From: an uncultured Clostridia bacterium
Lineage (GTDB): Bacteria > Bacillota > Clostridia > TANB77 > CAG-508
Length of the DNA stretch: 64,000 nucleotides
NCBI GenBank assembly: GCA_944392945.1
Contig: CALXYJ010000005.1
Coordinates: forward strand, 20,138 to 84,137
Direction of reading: 5' to 3'
The number at the start of each line of letters is the position of its first letter. The stretch's first letter is position 1. Made by a program: the position numbers and the translations under genes. Positions 47,504 through 56,153 of this stretch are shown here, one piece after another. The notes beneath the pieces are model-generated. The model ran no database searches and had not been told where the DNA came from. It worked only from the letters and a program-made list of their open reading frames with translations.

Positions 47504-47812
47504 TTAGTAAATATGTCCTGTCAACCCATCTTTTAACATCCATAAAGTATCAGGATGCATTTGAATTTCCTGTTTCGTAAAGTGTTTAGAGTATAACTCC
47601 TCGAAGTCATCTCTCGGATCAAGGTCTGACACAACCCAAAGTTTATTGTTATCCAGTTGAACTTTCCTTAACGCTATTTCTTCACTGATTAAAGAGCAGG
47701 AAGGATTGATAAGCCAAAAAGTCTTTCCTTCTAACAATCCCGGATTTTCTAGTACTTCCTTAAATGCTACAGTTAGTGCACTAAGGATCTTTGTAATTTC
47801 TTCCTTACTCAT
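47504..47812 (-). CDS. 102-aa protein of unknown function, atypical codon use
   Basis: A small soluble protein starting MSKEEITKILSALTVAFKEV, with a WLINPSCSLISEE centre and a DPRDDFEELYSKHFTKQEI helix. The ATG at 47812 follows GGGAGG; the longer start at 47824 lies within that ribosome site. The coding sequence is richer in GC and uses CTG, CGG and GGC more than the genes around it. With its own consensus promoter and a strong terminator it looks like a self-contained acquired cassette. Family not recognised. Confidence 0.7.
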   Translation of the reverse strand: MSKEEITKILSALTVAFKEVLENPGLLEGKTFWLINPSCSLISEEIALRKVQLDNNKLWVVSDLDPRDDFEELYSKHFTKQEIQMHPDTLWMLKDGLTGHIY

Positions 47813-47859
47813 AATACCTCCCATGAATAAAAACTACAAATCAACATACTACAATTAAT

Positions 47860-47888
47860 ATTATAAAATGAACATATCATTATGTCAA
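47860..47888 (-). promoter_or_regulatory. Consensus sigma-A promoter of the 102-aa cassette gene
   Basis: Minus-strand TTGACA (47883-47888) and TATAAT (47860-47865) separated by exactly 17 bp, both perfect hexamers. The leader to the ATG is about 40 nt. Confidence 0.85.
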
Positions 47889-47910
47889 ATAATTATATTA
47901 ACCAATATTA

Positions 47911-48858
47911 TTAAATAATTAAATCTCCACATTTCAATTTTTTTACTTTTTTAAATAATTCCTTATCCTTTTTGGTTATTGTTTTTTCTTGAATATCTCC
48001 ATTAATACATAATTTAACATTAATATAACCTGTAGAAATACTAGGATGTCTTAATATTCTAGAACCTTTATTATCTATCTTTTCTCTTGAAATTGCAATA
48101 TACGAAAACTTTTCGTCTTCATATGGTACATCAGCATTTTTTAAAAACTTATGAACCTTATTTCGTTCCACTCTAACTACAGAATGGCACCAATCATCTA
48201 TTGGCAATTTACATTCTACTTGTGATGTACATGGTGCTAATATATTTAAATTCTTTTCTATAGCTATTTTTTGAATCTTCCTTATATTTTTAAATCCCTC
48301 TGGAGTTCCTGGTTCTATAAATATTGATATTTTGTTAAAACTATTTAATATATTATTTATTACTCTATCCTTCGCTTCTTCCTTTAATTCATTAATCATA
48401 TATGAAGTTATTACTAAATCAGCATTATCATGAATTTCGGTATTTACTATATCTTGATCTTTCCACAGAATATTTCTTTCATTTATTAACAATCTTTCTC
48501 CAAGCAATTTCATATAATTGTCTCTTTCTATACAAATAATTTTATCGACATCCAAATTATTTAAAATTGCCCATTCTCCTGCTCCTGTTCCTGCTCCTAC
48601 ATCCAGTACTGTAGATATTTTGGTACTATATATTCTTAAAGTTTCTTTAAGAGCTTTATTTATTGCACAAAAAGTAGCAGGCATTCTCATAATAGAATAT
48701 GCTAATACATCTAACTTATCTAAAATTAAACTTTGTCCATTTCTTTTAGCATTTAAATATCTATCACTTAATTTATTTGCCTTTTCTTTTAGCTCTGTTA
48801 ATTTTATATTTTTTATTTCATTTTCTATTCCTTCTTCTAATTCTATTGGTATTCTCAT
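47911..48858 (-). CDS. Rsm22-like SAM-dependent methyltransferase
   Basis: A 315-aa member of the small ribosomal subunit Rsm22 family. The SAM site is TVLDVGAGTGAGEWA (about 92-106) and acidic motif II is IICIERD. FIEPGTPEGF is the family signature. Cysteines in LAPCTSQVECKLPIDDWCHS are like the metal-binding cluster of Rsm22 relatives, and a C-terminal RILRHPSISTGYI motif follows. It probably modifies or helps mature rRNA; the target is unproved. It heads the long minus-strand run of small enzymes. Confidence 0.85.
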   Translation of the reverse strand: MRIPIELEEGIENEIKNIKLTELKEKANKLSDRYLNAKRNGQSLILDKLDVLAYSIMRMPATFCAINKALKETLRIYSTKISTVLDVGAGTGAGEWAILNNLDVDKIICIERDNYMKLLGERLLINERNILWKDQDIVNTEIHDNADLVITSYMINELKEEAKDRVINNILNSFNKISIFIEPGTPEGFKNIRKIQKIAIEKNLNILAPCTSQVECKLPIDDWCHSVVRVERNKVHKFLKNADVPYEDEKFSYIAISREKIDNKGSRILRHPSISTGYINVKLCINGDIQEKTITKKDKELFKKVKKLKCGDLII

Positions 48859-48875
48859 TTTATCTCCTATTTAAT

Positions 48876-49484
48876 CTATTCATCTTTTAAACTTTCTAAT
48901 ATAAATTTAACTACATCATCATCTTTTGCATCTTTTTTCTTTAATAAATCTTTTTCTTCTCTTGTTAAATCTACAAAATATTTTCCAGTATCAGGCACTA
49001 TACTTATTGAATCCAAAGGATAGCCTTCATTTAGTATAGGAGATGGTTTTTCTACAAAATAAAAATCTCCCTTTGACCAATTAAATGTTTTTAAATCATT
49101 TCCATCATATATAGCCATTCCATATATCCATTTAGCATTTAGGTTTTTACCATATTTTTTTACTAAATTAGTATAATAGACTATCATTTCAGCATCTGTT
49201 AATCTTTTCCCGTGAACTCTTCTTACATGTGTACCTGGTTGATCCTCATCGCTAATTCCTTCTATATAAAGACTATTATCCATGGCTATTGTAGGTATTT
49301 TAGCATATTCATAAAATCCCTTTGCTTTTATAATAGCATTTTCTATTGAATTTTTTCCATTTTCTTCTACAATATCTTCTATATTCATATCTGCCAATGT
49401 ATGTAATTTAATTCCATGTTTTTCTAACTTATCCGCATATATTTTTATTTTAGCTGGATTTGTTGTTGCAAATAAAGCTTCCAT
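48876..49484 (-). CDS. HAM1/RdgB-like non-canonical purine NTP pyrophosphatase
   Basis: A 202-aa enzyme of the ITPase fold. Motifs: FATTNPAKIKIYADKL at the N-terminus (the T/S-x-N-x-x-K phosphate loop), ENAIIKAKGFYEYAKIPTIAMDNSLYIEGI with the catalytic Asp, and the QPGTHVRRVHG loop. It hydrolyses dITP/XTP-type nucleotides in relatives. The protein is divergent from housekeeping RdgB, so substrate is open. It is about 17 bp from its downstream neighbour, within an apparent operon. Confidence 0.82.
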   Translation of the reverse strand: MEALFATTNPAKIKIYADKLEKHGIKLHTLADMNIEDIVEENGKNSIENAIIKAKGFYEYAKIPTIAMDNSLYIEGISDEDQPGTHVRRVHGKRLTDAEMIVYYTNLVKKYGKNLNAKWIYGMAIYDGNDLKTFNWSKGDFYFVEKPSPILNEGYPLDSISIVPDTGKYFVDLTREEKDLLKKKDAKDDDVVKFILESLKDE

Positions 49485-49502
49485 ATAAAATCTCCTTTCA
49501 TT

Positions 49503-49892
49503 TTAATAATTCCATATTCCCAAATGTCCTTTTGCAGATATTGGCTCTATAGGCTCTATGTCTTCTAATATCCAAGCATATCTACCTATTTTATATTCAC
49601 CACACATAAATTCTATTGGTTTTTCTTGCTGTATTTTTTTTATAAATTCTTCATCCATGTAAACACAATTAACTAACTTACATTTTGCAATTATACACCC
49701 ATATTGAATGTCTTTATTCTTTAATAAGGATATAAGTTTTTTTATTCTCTCATCATTTTTAGGAATCTTCTTTAAACTAGTATGAATAAAAAGCTCTCCT
49801 CTATAATTAGTTTTCCAACTCCTCGTTTCTATGTATTTTACTTTTTCTTTAATAAGACTTCCCCAAGGTTCCATTAATGATAATACTTTCAT
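49503..49892 (-). CDS. ASCH domain protein
   Basis: A 129-aa PUA-like beta-barrel of the ASCH superfamily, proposed to bind RNA or act on modified nucleosides. It has the opening LSLMEPWGSLI, the conserved KYIETRSWKTNYRGELFIHTS and the closing YAWILEDIEPIEPI, then GHLGIW. It lies tightly between the ITPase-like and queuosine-salvage genes. RNA binding or amidohydrolase activity is inferred from the family only. Confidence 0.85.
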   Translation of the reverse strand: MKVLSLMEPWGSLIKEKVKYIETRSWKTNYRGELFIHTSLKKIPKNDERIKKLISLLKNKDIQYGCIIAKCKLVNCVYMDEEFIKKIQQEKPIEFMCGEYKIGRYAWILEDIEPIEPISAKGHLGIWNY

Positions 49893-49904
49893 GAAAACAT
49901 CTCC

Positions 49905-50837
49905 TTAATAATTAGTACTTCTCGTTAAATGATATGGTTTTTTAATTAATTTTTTATCTCTCCCCATAAGCCATATATAATCATTTATATCTATTGAATT
50001 TATATTATTAGTTAATTGCTTTATTTGATTTATTACATATATAACACTTGCTCTTATCTCTACTTCATATTCAGAATTTTCTTTTATCTCTATCTTATTA
50101 TCTACTAAATTTGCTAATTCTAAATTATATTCTATTAGATTTAGCGCTCTTAATACTTGCGGTATTTTATAATCACTACACCCTATCAAATTAGTATAAT
50201 CAACTTTTATTTTTTCTTTTTTCTCTCTCATATGTAGAATATCAGATGTTAATAATTGAGCTAATTTGTAGAAATAAATTTTTCTTTTTCTATATATTCT
50301 TTCATCTTTAAAATTTTTAAAATTAGAAATTATAAAATTAATTAACTCAATATCTGTTTTTAAATTATATATTTTTCTATAAAAATTTCCATCCATTTCT
50401 TTAGATATTACATTATTAACATATTTGATTATTTTCCATCTTTCTTCTAATAGTGGAATTTCTATATTTCCTTTTAAAAGTTCTCTAAACTCTTCTTTAT
50501 TCATATTAATGAAATTCTTATTTTTCCTAAAATATCCTAACATGGCATACATAAGCGCAATACTACCATCTTTAATTCCTTCATTAGTCTCTATTGACCA
50601 CTTAGGATCTCCCCAAAAAGAAAAATCTATTGCCTCAAAATATAAAAGGAAATTTATTATATCTTCTATATTTTCATTTAACAGATCATATGAGGAAGTT
50701 TCTAACCAATTGTTAACTTTTATTTTATCTATTTTAGTTGCAAATTCTTTTATATTTTCATCTTTTATAGATACATATTTAGCATTTTGTATTACAAATT
50801 TATTTGTGATAACAATTTCTTCAAATATATTTCTCAT
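49905..50837 (-). CDS. Queuosine salvage protein (Qng1/DUF2419-like)
   Basis: A 310-aa protein similar to the DNA-glycosylase-like Qng1/DUF2419 family that releases queuine from queuosine nucleoside or its 5'-phosphate. The signature FEAIDFSFWGDPKWSIET (about 68-85) is followed by GIKDGSIALMYAMLGYF, which holds the conserved aromatic/acidic site. The C-terminus ends IDINDYIWLMGRDKKL, close to the family ending that positions a catalytic Asp. It is better known in eukaryotes but present in some bacteria. It would feed queuine to a Tgt enzyme encoded elsewhere. Confidence 0.78.
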   Translation of the reverse strand: MRNIFEEIVITNKFVIQNAKYVSIKDENIKEFATKIDKIKVNNWLETSSYDLLNENIEDIINFLLYFEAIDFSFWGDPKWSIETNEGIKDGSIALMYAMLGYFRKNKNFINMNKEEFRELLKGNIEIPLLEERWKIIKYVNNVISKEMDGNFYRKIYNLKTDIELINFIISNFKNFKDERIYRKRKIYFYKLAQLLTSDILHMREKKEKIKVDYTNLIGCSDYKIPQVLRALNLIEYNLELANLVDNKIEIKENSEYEVEIRASVIYVINQIKQLTNNINSIDINDYIWLMGRDKKLIKKPYHLTRSTNY

Positions 50838-50863
50838 CTAATAACCTCATTTTCAATAGTTTA

Positions 50864-51508
50864 TTATTTATTTAAAAGATTTTTAAATTTTAATTCTCTT
50901 TGTATAAAATCTTCTTTATTTTCAAGTAAATTTTGCATTTCATCTAAATAATCTTTATATTTCTTGTCTGGATAATACATTTTTGCATAACCTACATCTC
51001 TACCAAATTTTTTGGTAAGCTTTTTAAAAGAATATTCTATTATTTCTTCCACTGTTGGATTCTCCATTTTATGCTTATCTGCTTGATATAAAAAAGAACG
51101 TTGTAACATATTCTCCACAGAAGTTTCTCTATCTGCTGACGAAACAATTTTACCATAGATACTTCTAGCTTCATATTCCAAACTAGCTCTATGATCTACA
51201 ATTGCTTCTGCAATTGTTTTTATTTGTTCGTTTGTAAATGATTTTTGAATTTTTTTATCATTTAAAAATTCTTCACTTGAAACTTTTTCATGATTATCTG
51301 GATCTATCTTATATCCAATGTCATGATATGCTGCAATTGTATAAACCATATCTGAATTTACTTTTAATCCAAACTCATTTACAATTTCAAAAGATCTTTT
51401 AATAACTGTTTCAATATGGTCTCTTCCATGTCCTCCGATATTTGTATCATATTGTGGTAATATATTTTGTTCTATATATTCTTTAATTCTATTATTTACT
51501 CTTTCCAT
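50864..51508 (-). CDS. HD-domain phosphohydrolase
   Basis: A 214-aa metal-dependent phosphohydrolase of the HD superfamily. GGHGRDHIETVI gives the first His, AAYHDIGYKID the HD pair and VDHRAS a further His. A final D in SSADRETSV completes the site. It resembles YedJ/YpgQ-type nucleotidases. It overlaps the HIT gene start by 13 bp. Substrate unknown. Confidence 0.87.
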   Translation of the reverse strand: MERVNNRIKEYIEQNILPQYDTNIGGHGRDHIETVIKRSFEIVNEFGLKVNSDMVYTIAAYHDIGYKIDPDNHEKVSSEEFLNDKKIQKSFTNEQIKTIAEAIVDHRASLEYEARSIYGKIVSSADRETSVENMLQRSFLYQADKHKMENPTVEEIIEYSFKKLTKKFGRDVGYAKMYYPDKKYKDYLDEMQNLLENKEDFIQRELKFKNLLNK

Positions 51509-51993
51509 TTTCTACCTCCGAAATATTCTTTTAATTTTTCTACAGTTTTTAGACATTCTTGTATTTCTTCTTTATTTACATTTTCTTTTACATATTTAAT
51601 TATATCATTTACTCCCACGATTCCTCTTCCAAATAAACTTGTATATTTCTCATAACACGGAAATATCCAAAAATGTAAATGTTTTGAACGTTCTTCCTGC
51701 ACAATTAATACTTCTTTTACTATCTCTAAATCTTTTAAAGCTTTAATTGTTCTAGATATATAATCTATTAATTCATATCTTTCCTGTGATGTTGTTTCAG
51801 AAATTGAATTTATATGTCTTTTAGTTGCTATAACCATAAAACCATTTAATGGGATTTCTGGGTCAGCACCAATAGTTAAATAGTTATTTTCAAAAACTAA
51901 TCCTCCTGGCAGTTTTAAATTTCCATTTGCTATTGAACAACTCATGCAGTCATATTTCCAATTATTTCCTAAATAATCCGTTATTTCTTTCAT
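51496..51993 (-). CDS. HIT-family protein (nucleotide hydrolase/transferase)
   Basis: A 165-aa histidine-triad fold. The active-site strand reads SKHLHFWIFP, an H-x-H version of HxHxH in which the third His is replaced by Trp/Ile context, so catalysis may be altered. CxxC (DCMSCSIANG) near the N-terminus is the zinc pair seen in many HIT proteins. The segment IPLNGFMVIATKRHINSISE is typical. It is translationally coupled with the following HD gene. Confidence 0.78.
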   Translation of the reverse strand: MKEITDYLGNNWKYDCMSCSIANGNLKLPGGLVFENNYLTIGADPEIPLNGFMVIATKRHINSISETTSQERYELIDYISRTIKALKDLEIVKEVLIVQEERSKHLHFWIFPCYEKYTSLFGRGIVGVNDIIKYVKENVNKEEIQECLKTVEKLKEYFGGRKWKE

Positions 51994-52020
51994 CCTCTAC
52001 CCCTTTAATATATTTCTTTC

Positions 52021-52590
52021 TTAGATTAATCGTTTTTTTATACTATTAATTAAAAATTCTAAATCAACTTTATTAAAATCTGTTGTATCAATAATTATTT
52101 CTTTATCATCCAATTTAAACTCTTTAGACATATTAACAGCCTTCTTAAAAGCATTTTGTTCATCAAATATTCCATTAGACCTTAGCCCTGGATGTCTTTC
52201 TTGCATATTTTCTCTTGCTAAAAATCTTTTATGTAAAACCTCTAAATCACACTCGAATCTTATTGTTAAAGTATTATATTCATATTTTAAAGCAAGCTTT
52301 TCTATTGTACTTATAGATTCCTTGCCAAAATTGCTTTCTATAATAAAACTGTTTCCAACCATCATTAACTCTTCTGCTATTAAGAACAATATAGAATAGC
52401 TTATACTTCCAATTCTACGTTTTTCTTCATATTCTAATAAGGTATTCTGAGTTATTGCATCGTAAATTGTTTCTTTTAATTTATCTTTACTAATAAAAGG
52501 TATTCCTAAGTTTTGTGATATTTTTCTTCCATAAGTTGTTTTTCCTGTGGCAGGTGCACCAGTGATAATTAACATATAGTTGTTTTTCAT
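52021..52590 (-). CDS. P-loop AAA/kinase-like protein
   Basis: A 189-aa small P-loop kinase. Walker A ITGAPATGKTT is at residues 9-19. FISKDKLKETIYDAI follows (substrate Asp-Lys pair), then IIESNFG as a strand 3 acidic motif and a lid region RFLARENMQERHPGL. It resembles shikimate/adenylylsulfate kinase-like predicted kinases (COG0645 type). Its ATG overlaps the TGA of the HD gene (ATGA). Substrate unknown. Confidence 0.83.
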   Translation of the reverse strand: MKNNYMLIITGAPATGKTTYGRKISQNLGIPFISKDKLKETIYDAITQNTLLEYEEKRRIGSISYSILFLIAEELMMVGNSFIIESNFGKESISTIEKLALKYEYNTLTIRFECDLEVLHKRFLARENMQERHPGLRSNGIFDEQNAFKKAVNMSKEFKLDDKEIIIDTTDFNKVDLEFLINSIKKRLI

Positions 52591-53087
52591 AAAATACTCC
52601 CGTCTTTTTCTAAACTATTTTTTAAATTTTCAAAAACTTTTTTTATATCTTCTTCAAAGCAAGTACCTTCCGCCATTTTTATATACCATTTTTCTGTTTC
52701 TTTTATATATTTTTTCTTAAAACTTGGTTTTGTTAACAAACTTTCTTTTAAATTATGATATCTGTCAGCCAATTTAACCATTTTGGCTATGTCATTTTTT
52801 TCAATCCTTGTAATATAATCTTGCATATTATAATCATTTTCCTTTGTTACTAATAGAACTGCCTGCAATACTTTATTATTACTTAGACTTAAAATTTCTT
52901 CTTGTTTACCATTTGTGTCTTCCAAAATATCATGTAGCAAGCCCGTAGCCTGATATTCCTCATCAAATCCTTTATTTTTTAATATTTCTGCTACTGCATA
53001 TGGATGTAAATAATATGGCGTTCCTTGTTTTCTCCTCTGTTTTCCATGTTTGATTTTTACATATTCTTTTATTTTTTCTAAATTCAT
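52587..53087 (-). CDS. HD-domain protein, SpoT/MESH1-like
   Basis: A 166-aa HD-type hydrolase. KHGKQRRKQGTPYYLHPYAVAEIL and ATGLLHDILEDTNG reproduce the RelA/SpoT hydrolase core (H, HDxxED). KLADRYHNLKES supplies the final Asp and RYHN. There is no synthetase domain, so it would be a small alarmone hydrolase or a related nucleotide phosphohydrolase. It is coupled to the kinase-like gene by a 4-base overlap. Confidence 0.85.
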   Translation of the reverse strand: MNLEKIKEYVKIKHGKQRRKQGTPYYLHPYAVAEILKNKGFDEEYQATGLLHDILEDTNGKQEEILSLSNNKVLQAVLLVTKENDYNMQDYITRIEKNDIAKMVKLADRYHNLKESLLTKPSFKKKYIKETEKWYIKMAEGTCFEEDIKKVFENLKNSLEKDGSIL

Positions 53088-53108
53088 ATTTTTCCCCTCT
53101 ATTTTACA

Positions 53109-53560
53109 TTAATTAATCTTAACTAACATTATTTGTTCTTTATCTTTTTCATCTTTAAATTGATAAGCATCTTTAAAACCATATTTTTTATGCAAATTTA
53201 ATGAAGGAGTATTATTTTTATTAATGCAACTATAAACTTTATAATTTTTATATTTATTTAGAACATATTCAATTAATTTAGAAGCAATCCCCTTTCCTGC
53301 AAATTTTTTATCAATTATTATTTCCCATATACCACTTTATCATTTTTATCTATTTTATCTGGATATCCTTCTACACTACAAAAATCATTTTTAGTATAAA
53401 TGCCAACATATCCTGCAGGAACTTTATCTTCCAAATATACTATTTTTAATATATCATTGTTTTTAATTAAAATTTCGTTACTATCTTTAGAAATATATCC
53501 ACTATTATTGTCTTCCCAAATCTTTCTTATTTCTTCTAAATATTTGTTTTCTACTATCAT
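53109..53560 (-). pseudogene. GNAT acetyltransferase broken by a frameshift
   Basis: The first 80 residues (NKYLEEIRKIWEDNNSGYI, VPAGYVGIYTKNDFC) end at 53318. The rest continues in another frame as IIIDKKFAGKGIASKLIEY, NTPSLNLHKKYGFKDA and a stop at 53109. Together they make a complete ~150-aa GNAT with the acetyl-CoA motif K-x-x-G-x-G. The break lies around 53325-53340, where VWEIII would be expected. Either a real frameshift or a sequence error; the downstream half has no start of its own. Confidence 0.8.
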
Positions 53561-53587
53561 AAAACTCTCCTTTTTATTGAATTTTAT

Positions 53588-54242
53588 TTACCAACAAATT
53601 TTATTGTATAATTTAGATAATTCATGCGAAGTTAAGCAAAATTTTCCATCTTTATTTCTTTCTATAACATATGGTACGCAATTTTCAATTTTCATATTAA
53701 ATAATTTTTCTCTTGGAGAAATATTTAATAAATTAAAAAATATGCTTCTGATACAATGCATATGTGAAAATATTCCTATTGTTATATCTTCAGACATATT
53801 TATTGAATTTAAAAAATCTTTTGTACGATTTATAACATCTGTATAATTTTCTCCATTTGGTGCCTTTTGAACAAAATCTCTTCTAAACTTATTATAATCT
53901 TCATTTATTATATATTTTTTATATTCTTCACTTTTTTCTAAATCTTCTGGATATTTTCCCTCAAACTCTCCTAAACTTCTTTCTCTTAAACGTTTGTCTA
54001 TATTAATTTTATAACCTGGCTTAGCATATTTTGCAGTATCTATTGCTCTTTTTAGGTCTGAACTATATACTTTTTCAATAGAAATAATATTTTTATCTGT
54101 TTTCAATCTTTTAGCTGACTCTTTTCCGTTCTTCTGTAAGCTCTGTATATTCATTATTTAAAGCGCCTGTAAATAAGCTTATTCCTTGAATATTTAAAAT
54201 ATTTGCCATAGTTTGTCCATGTCTAACAATTACAAATTTCAT
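53588..54242 (-). pseudogene. Histidine phosphatase family protein, frameshifted near N-terminus
   Basis: A start at 54242 gives MKFVIVRHGQTMANILNIQG, the RHG active-site motif, but that frame stops shortly after. The remaining 180 residues (GKESAKRLK, VYSSDLKRAIDTA, LRERSLGEFEGKYPEDL, IGIFSHMHCIR with the second His) are in the next frame. One extra base near 54128 explains the shift. The catalytic residues of both halves are intact, so a corrected gene would be a normal phosphoglycerate-mutase-like phosphatase. Confidence 0.82.
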
Positions 54243-54263
54243 ATATCCCCCTATTATAAAACT

Positions 54264-54288
54264 AAAAGAGGAACCTAGTTCCTCTTTT
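54264..54288 (-). terminator. Terminator downstream of lgt
   Basis: A perfect 11-bp stem AAAAGAGGAAC/GTTCCTCTTTT with a 3-nt loop, followed by T-rich sequence on the minus strand. It separates lgt (stop at 54411) from the broken phosphatase gene. Confidence 0.8.
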
Positions 54289-54410
54289 GTACCTTTATAT
54301 TAAATTGCTAATTTCTTTTAAGAACTATAAAAGATCTACTATAAATTTTGCTAAACCTTTGTATTTATCGGTATATTATCATATAAATATATCATATGCA
54401 ATTAATTTTA

Positions 54411-55238
54411 CTAAAAAGATATTGTTTTTTTTAAGCTATTTTTATAAAATTTCTTTCTTTTATTCTTTATTAAAAAATATAACTTATATCCAATTATACC
54501 TATTAATAATAAAATTGATAATAATTGTGAAATTCTTATATTTCCCATCATTAAACTATCTGTTCTTAAGCCTTCGATTACAGCCCTTATTATTGAATAA
54601 AAAAATAAATAAGTAATCGTTAATTGTCCAGAATATCTTCTATTATTTTTTAAATATGTCAGTATAAAAAATAAAGTTAATGTACATATTGATTCATATA
54701 AAAAAGTTGGATGAACTTCCATATATATACCATTTTCTACTATTCCCATTCTAAAAATACTATTAGTTATACTTCCATGTGCTTCTCCATTTATAAAATT
54801 TCCCCATCTTCCAATAGATTGTCCAAGTGCTAGATATGGCACAAATAAATCTAACAAATCCATTACTTTTATTTTTTTATTTTTACAAAACAATATTATT
54901 ACTATTATAGCCCCTATTATTCCACCATATATCGCTAAACCACCATTTCTTATATTTATTATTTCTAAAGGTTTATTCATATAATATTCTAAATTAAAAA
55001 TCACATAATATAGTCTTGCAAAAATTATTGACACTGGTATCATGATAATTAGTAATTTTAAAATAATATCATATTCTATTCTATATTTCTTCGAGTCGTT
55101 TTTTAAGGCAAATATAGCTATTATAAATGCTATTGAAATAAGAATTGCATACCAATATATTTCTATATTTCCAACAGAAAAAGCTATTCTGGAAATTTTA
55201 AAAGACAAATTAAATTCTGGAAATGTAATATAGTTCAT
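54411..55238 (-). CDS. lgt: Prolipoprotein diacylglyceryl transferase
   Basis: A 275-aa polytopic inner-membrane enzyme that transfers diacylglycerol to the lipobox cysteine of prolipoproteins. About seven helices are visible. Catalytic-region motifs are RNGGLAIYGGIIGA (with the essential His/Tyr region) and the signature GRWGNFINGEAHG, followed by HPTFLYES. Placement here, among nucleotide enzymes and without lspA or hprK, is not a normal cluster. Confidence 0.95.
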   Translation of the reverse strand: MNYITFPEFNLSFKISRIAFSVGNIEIYWYAILISIAFIIAIFALKNDSKKYRIEYDIILKLLIIMIPVSIIFARLYYVIFNLEYYMNKPLEIINIRNGGLAIYGGIIGAIIVIILFCKNKKIKVMDLLDLFVPYLALGQSIGRWGNFINGEAHGSITNSIFRMGIVENGIYMEVHPTFLYESICTLTLFFILTYLKNNRRYSGQLTITYLFFYSIIRAVIEGLRTDSLMMGNIRISQLLSILLLIGIIGYKLYFLIKNKRKKFYKNSLKKTISF

Positions 55239-55283
55239 AAAATTTCACCTATATTATATTATTTCCAGATTTATACTGTTTAT

Positions 55284-56138
55284 TTAAAAATTATAAAATA
55301 TTTTATTTAATTCGTAAGCAACTCCTGCTTCATTATTTGTTTTTGTAACTACATCTGCCAACTCTTTTATTTCATCTGCTGCATTTCCCATTGCAACTGT
55401 ATAACCACCTGTTTTAAACATTTCTATATCATTTAATCCATCACCAAATACAACTGTTTCTGATACATCTATATTTAAATATTTGCATAATTCTTTTATT
55501 GCTTCTCCTTTGCTAACATTCTTAGGCATAATGTCCATTATATATGGAAGTGCATATTTATTTTCTACTTTTCTGTACCTTCTAGGAATAACAAAAGTAT
55601 CTACTTTTGTTAAACTCAAATCAAATAGATTAATAATTTCATCTCTAAAAATTTCTATATTTTCTTTTTCATCATTAATAACACTAAATTTCATTATTGG
55701 ATCATTTGTATTTGTTAAAACTTCATCTAAAGATTCTACAACTTTTACTTCACTTCTATTTTCTGGTGTCATACTGAATTGTTCTGTTTCTACTGCTAAA
55801 TTTCCTGAAATTGTAGCTACTGTATATAAATTTTTACTTTTTATCTTCTTTAATATTTCTAATGCAATATTTTTATCTATTGCTTTTGTAAAAATATTAG
55901 TTTCTGTTTTAAAATTTACAGCAACACCACCATTTGATCCAATTACATATGGAACTGCACCAGACTTTTCACTATATTGTTGTATACTATTATATGGTCT
56001 TCCAGAAGTTAGCACAACTTCTATTCCATCTTCTTTTAGCTTTTTTATAATTTCAATATTTTCCTTTGGAATAATCTTTTCGTCATTCACTAAAGTTCCA
56101 TCAATATCTATAAAAACAATCTTATATTTATTATTCAA
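55284..56138 (-). CDS. Cof-type HAD-IIB family phosphatase
   Basis: A 284-aa HAD hydrolase acting on sugar phosphates or pyridoxal phosphate in relatives. The motifs are FIDIDGTLVND (I), LTSGRPY (II), Lys in VSKGEAIKEL (III) and VFGDGLNDIEMF (IV). The C2 cap lies between residues 80 and 190. It starts 16 bp downstream of the flavodoxin-like gene. Substrate unknown. Confidence 0.92.
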   Translation of the reverse strand: MNNKYKIVFIDIDGTLVNDEKIIPKENIEIIKKLKEDGIEVVLTSGRPYNSIQQYSEKSGAVPYVIGSNGGVAVNFKTETNIFTKAIDKNIALEILKKIKSKNLYTVATISGNLAVETEQFSMTPENRSEVKVVESLDEVLTNTNDPIMKFSVINDEKENIEIFRDEIINLFDLSLTKVDTFVIPRRYRKVENKYALPYIMDIMPKNVSKGEAIKELCKYLNIDVSETVVFGDGLNDIEMFKTGGYTVAMGNAADEIKELADVVTKTNNEAGVAYELNKIFYNF

Positions 56139-56153
56139 AAAATCAACCTCCTT

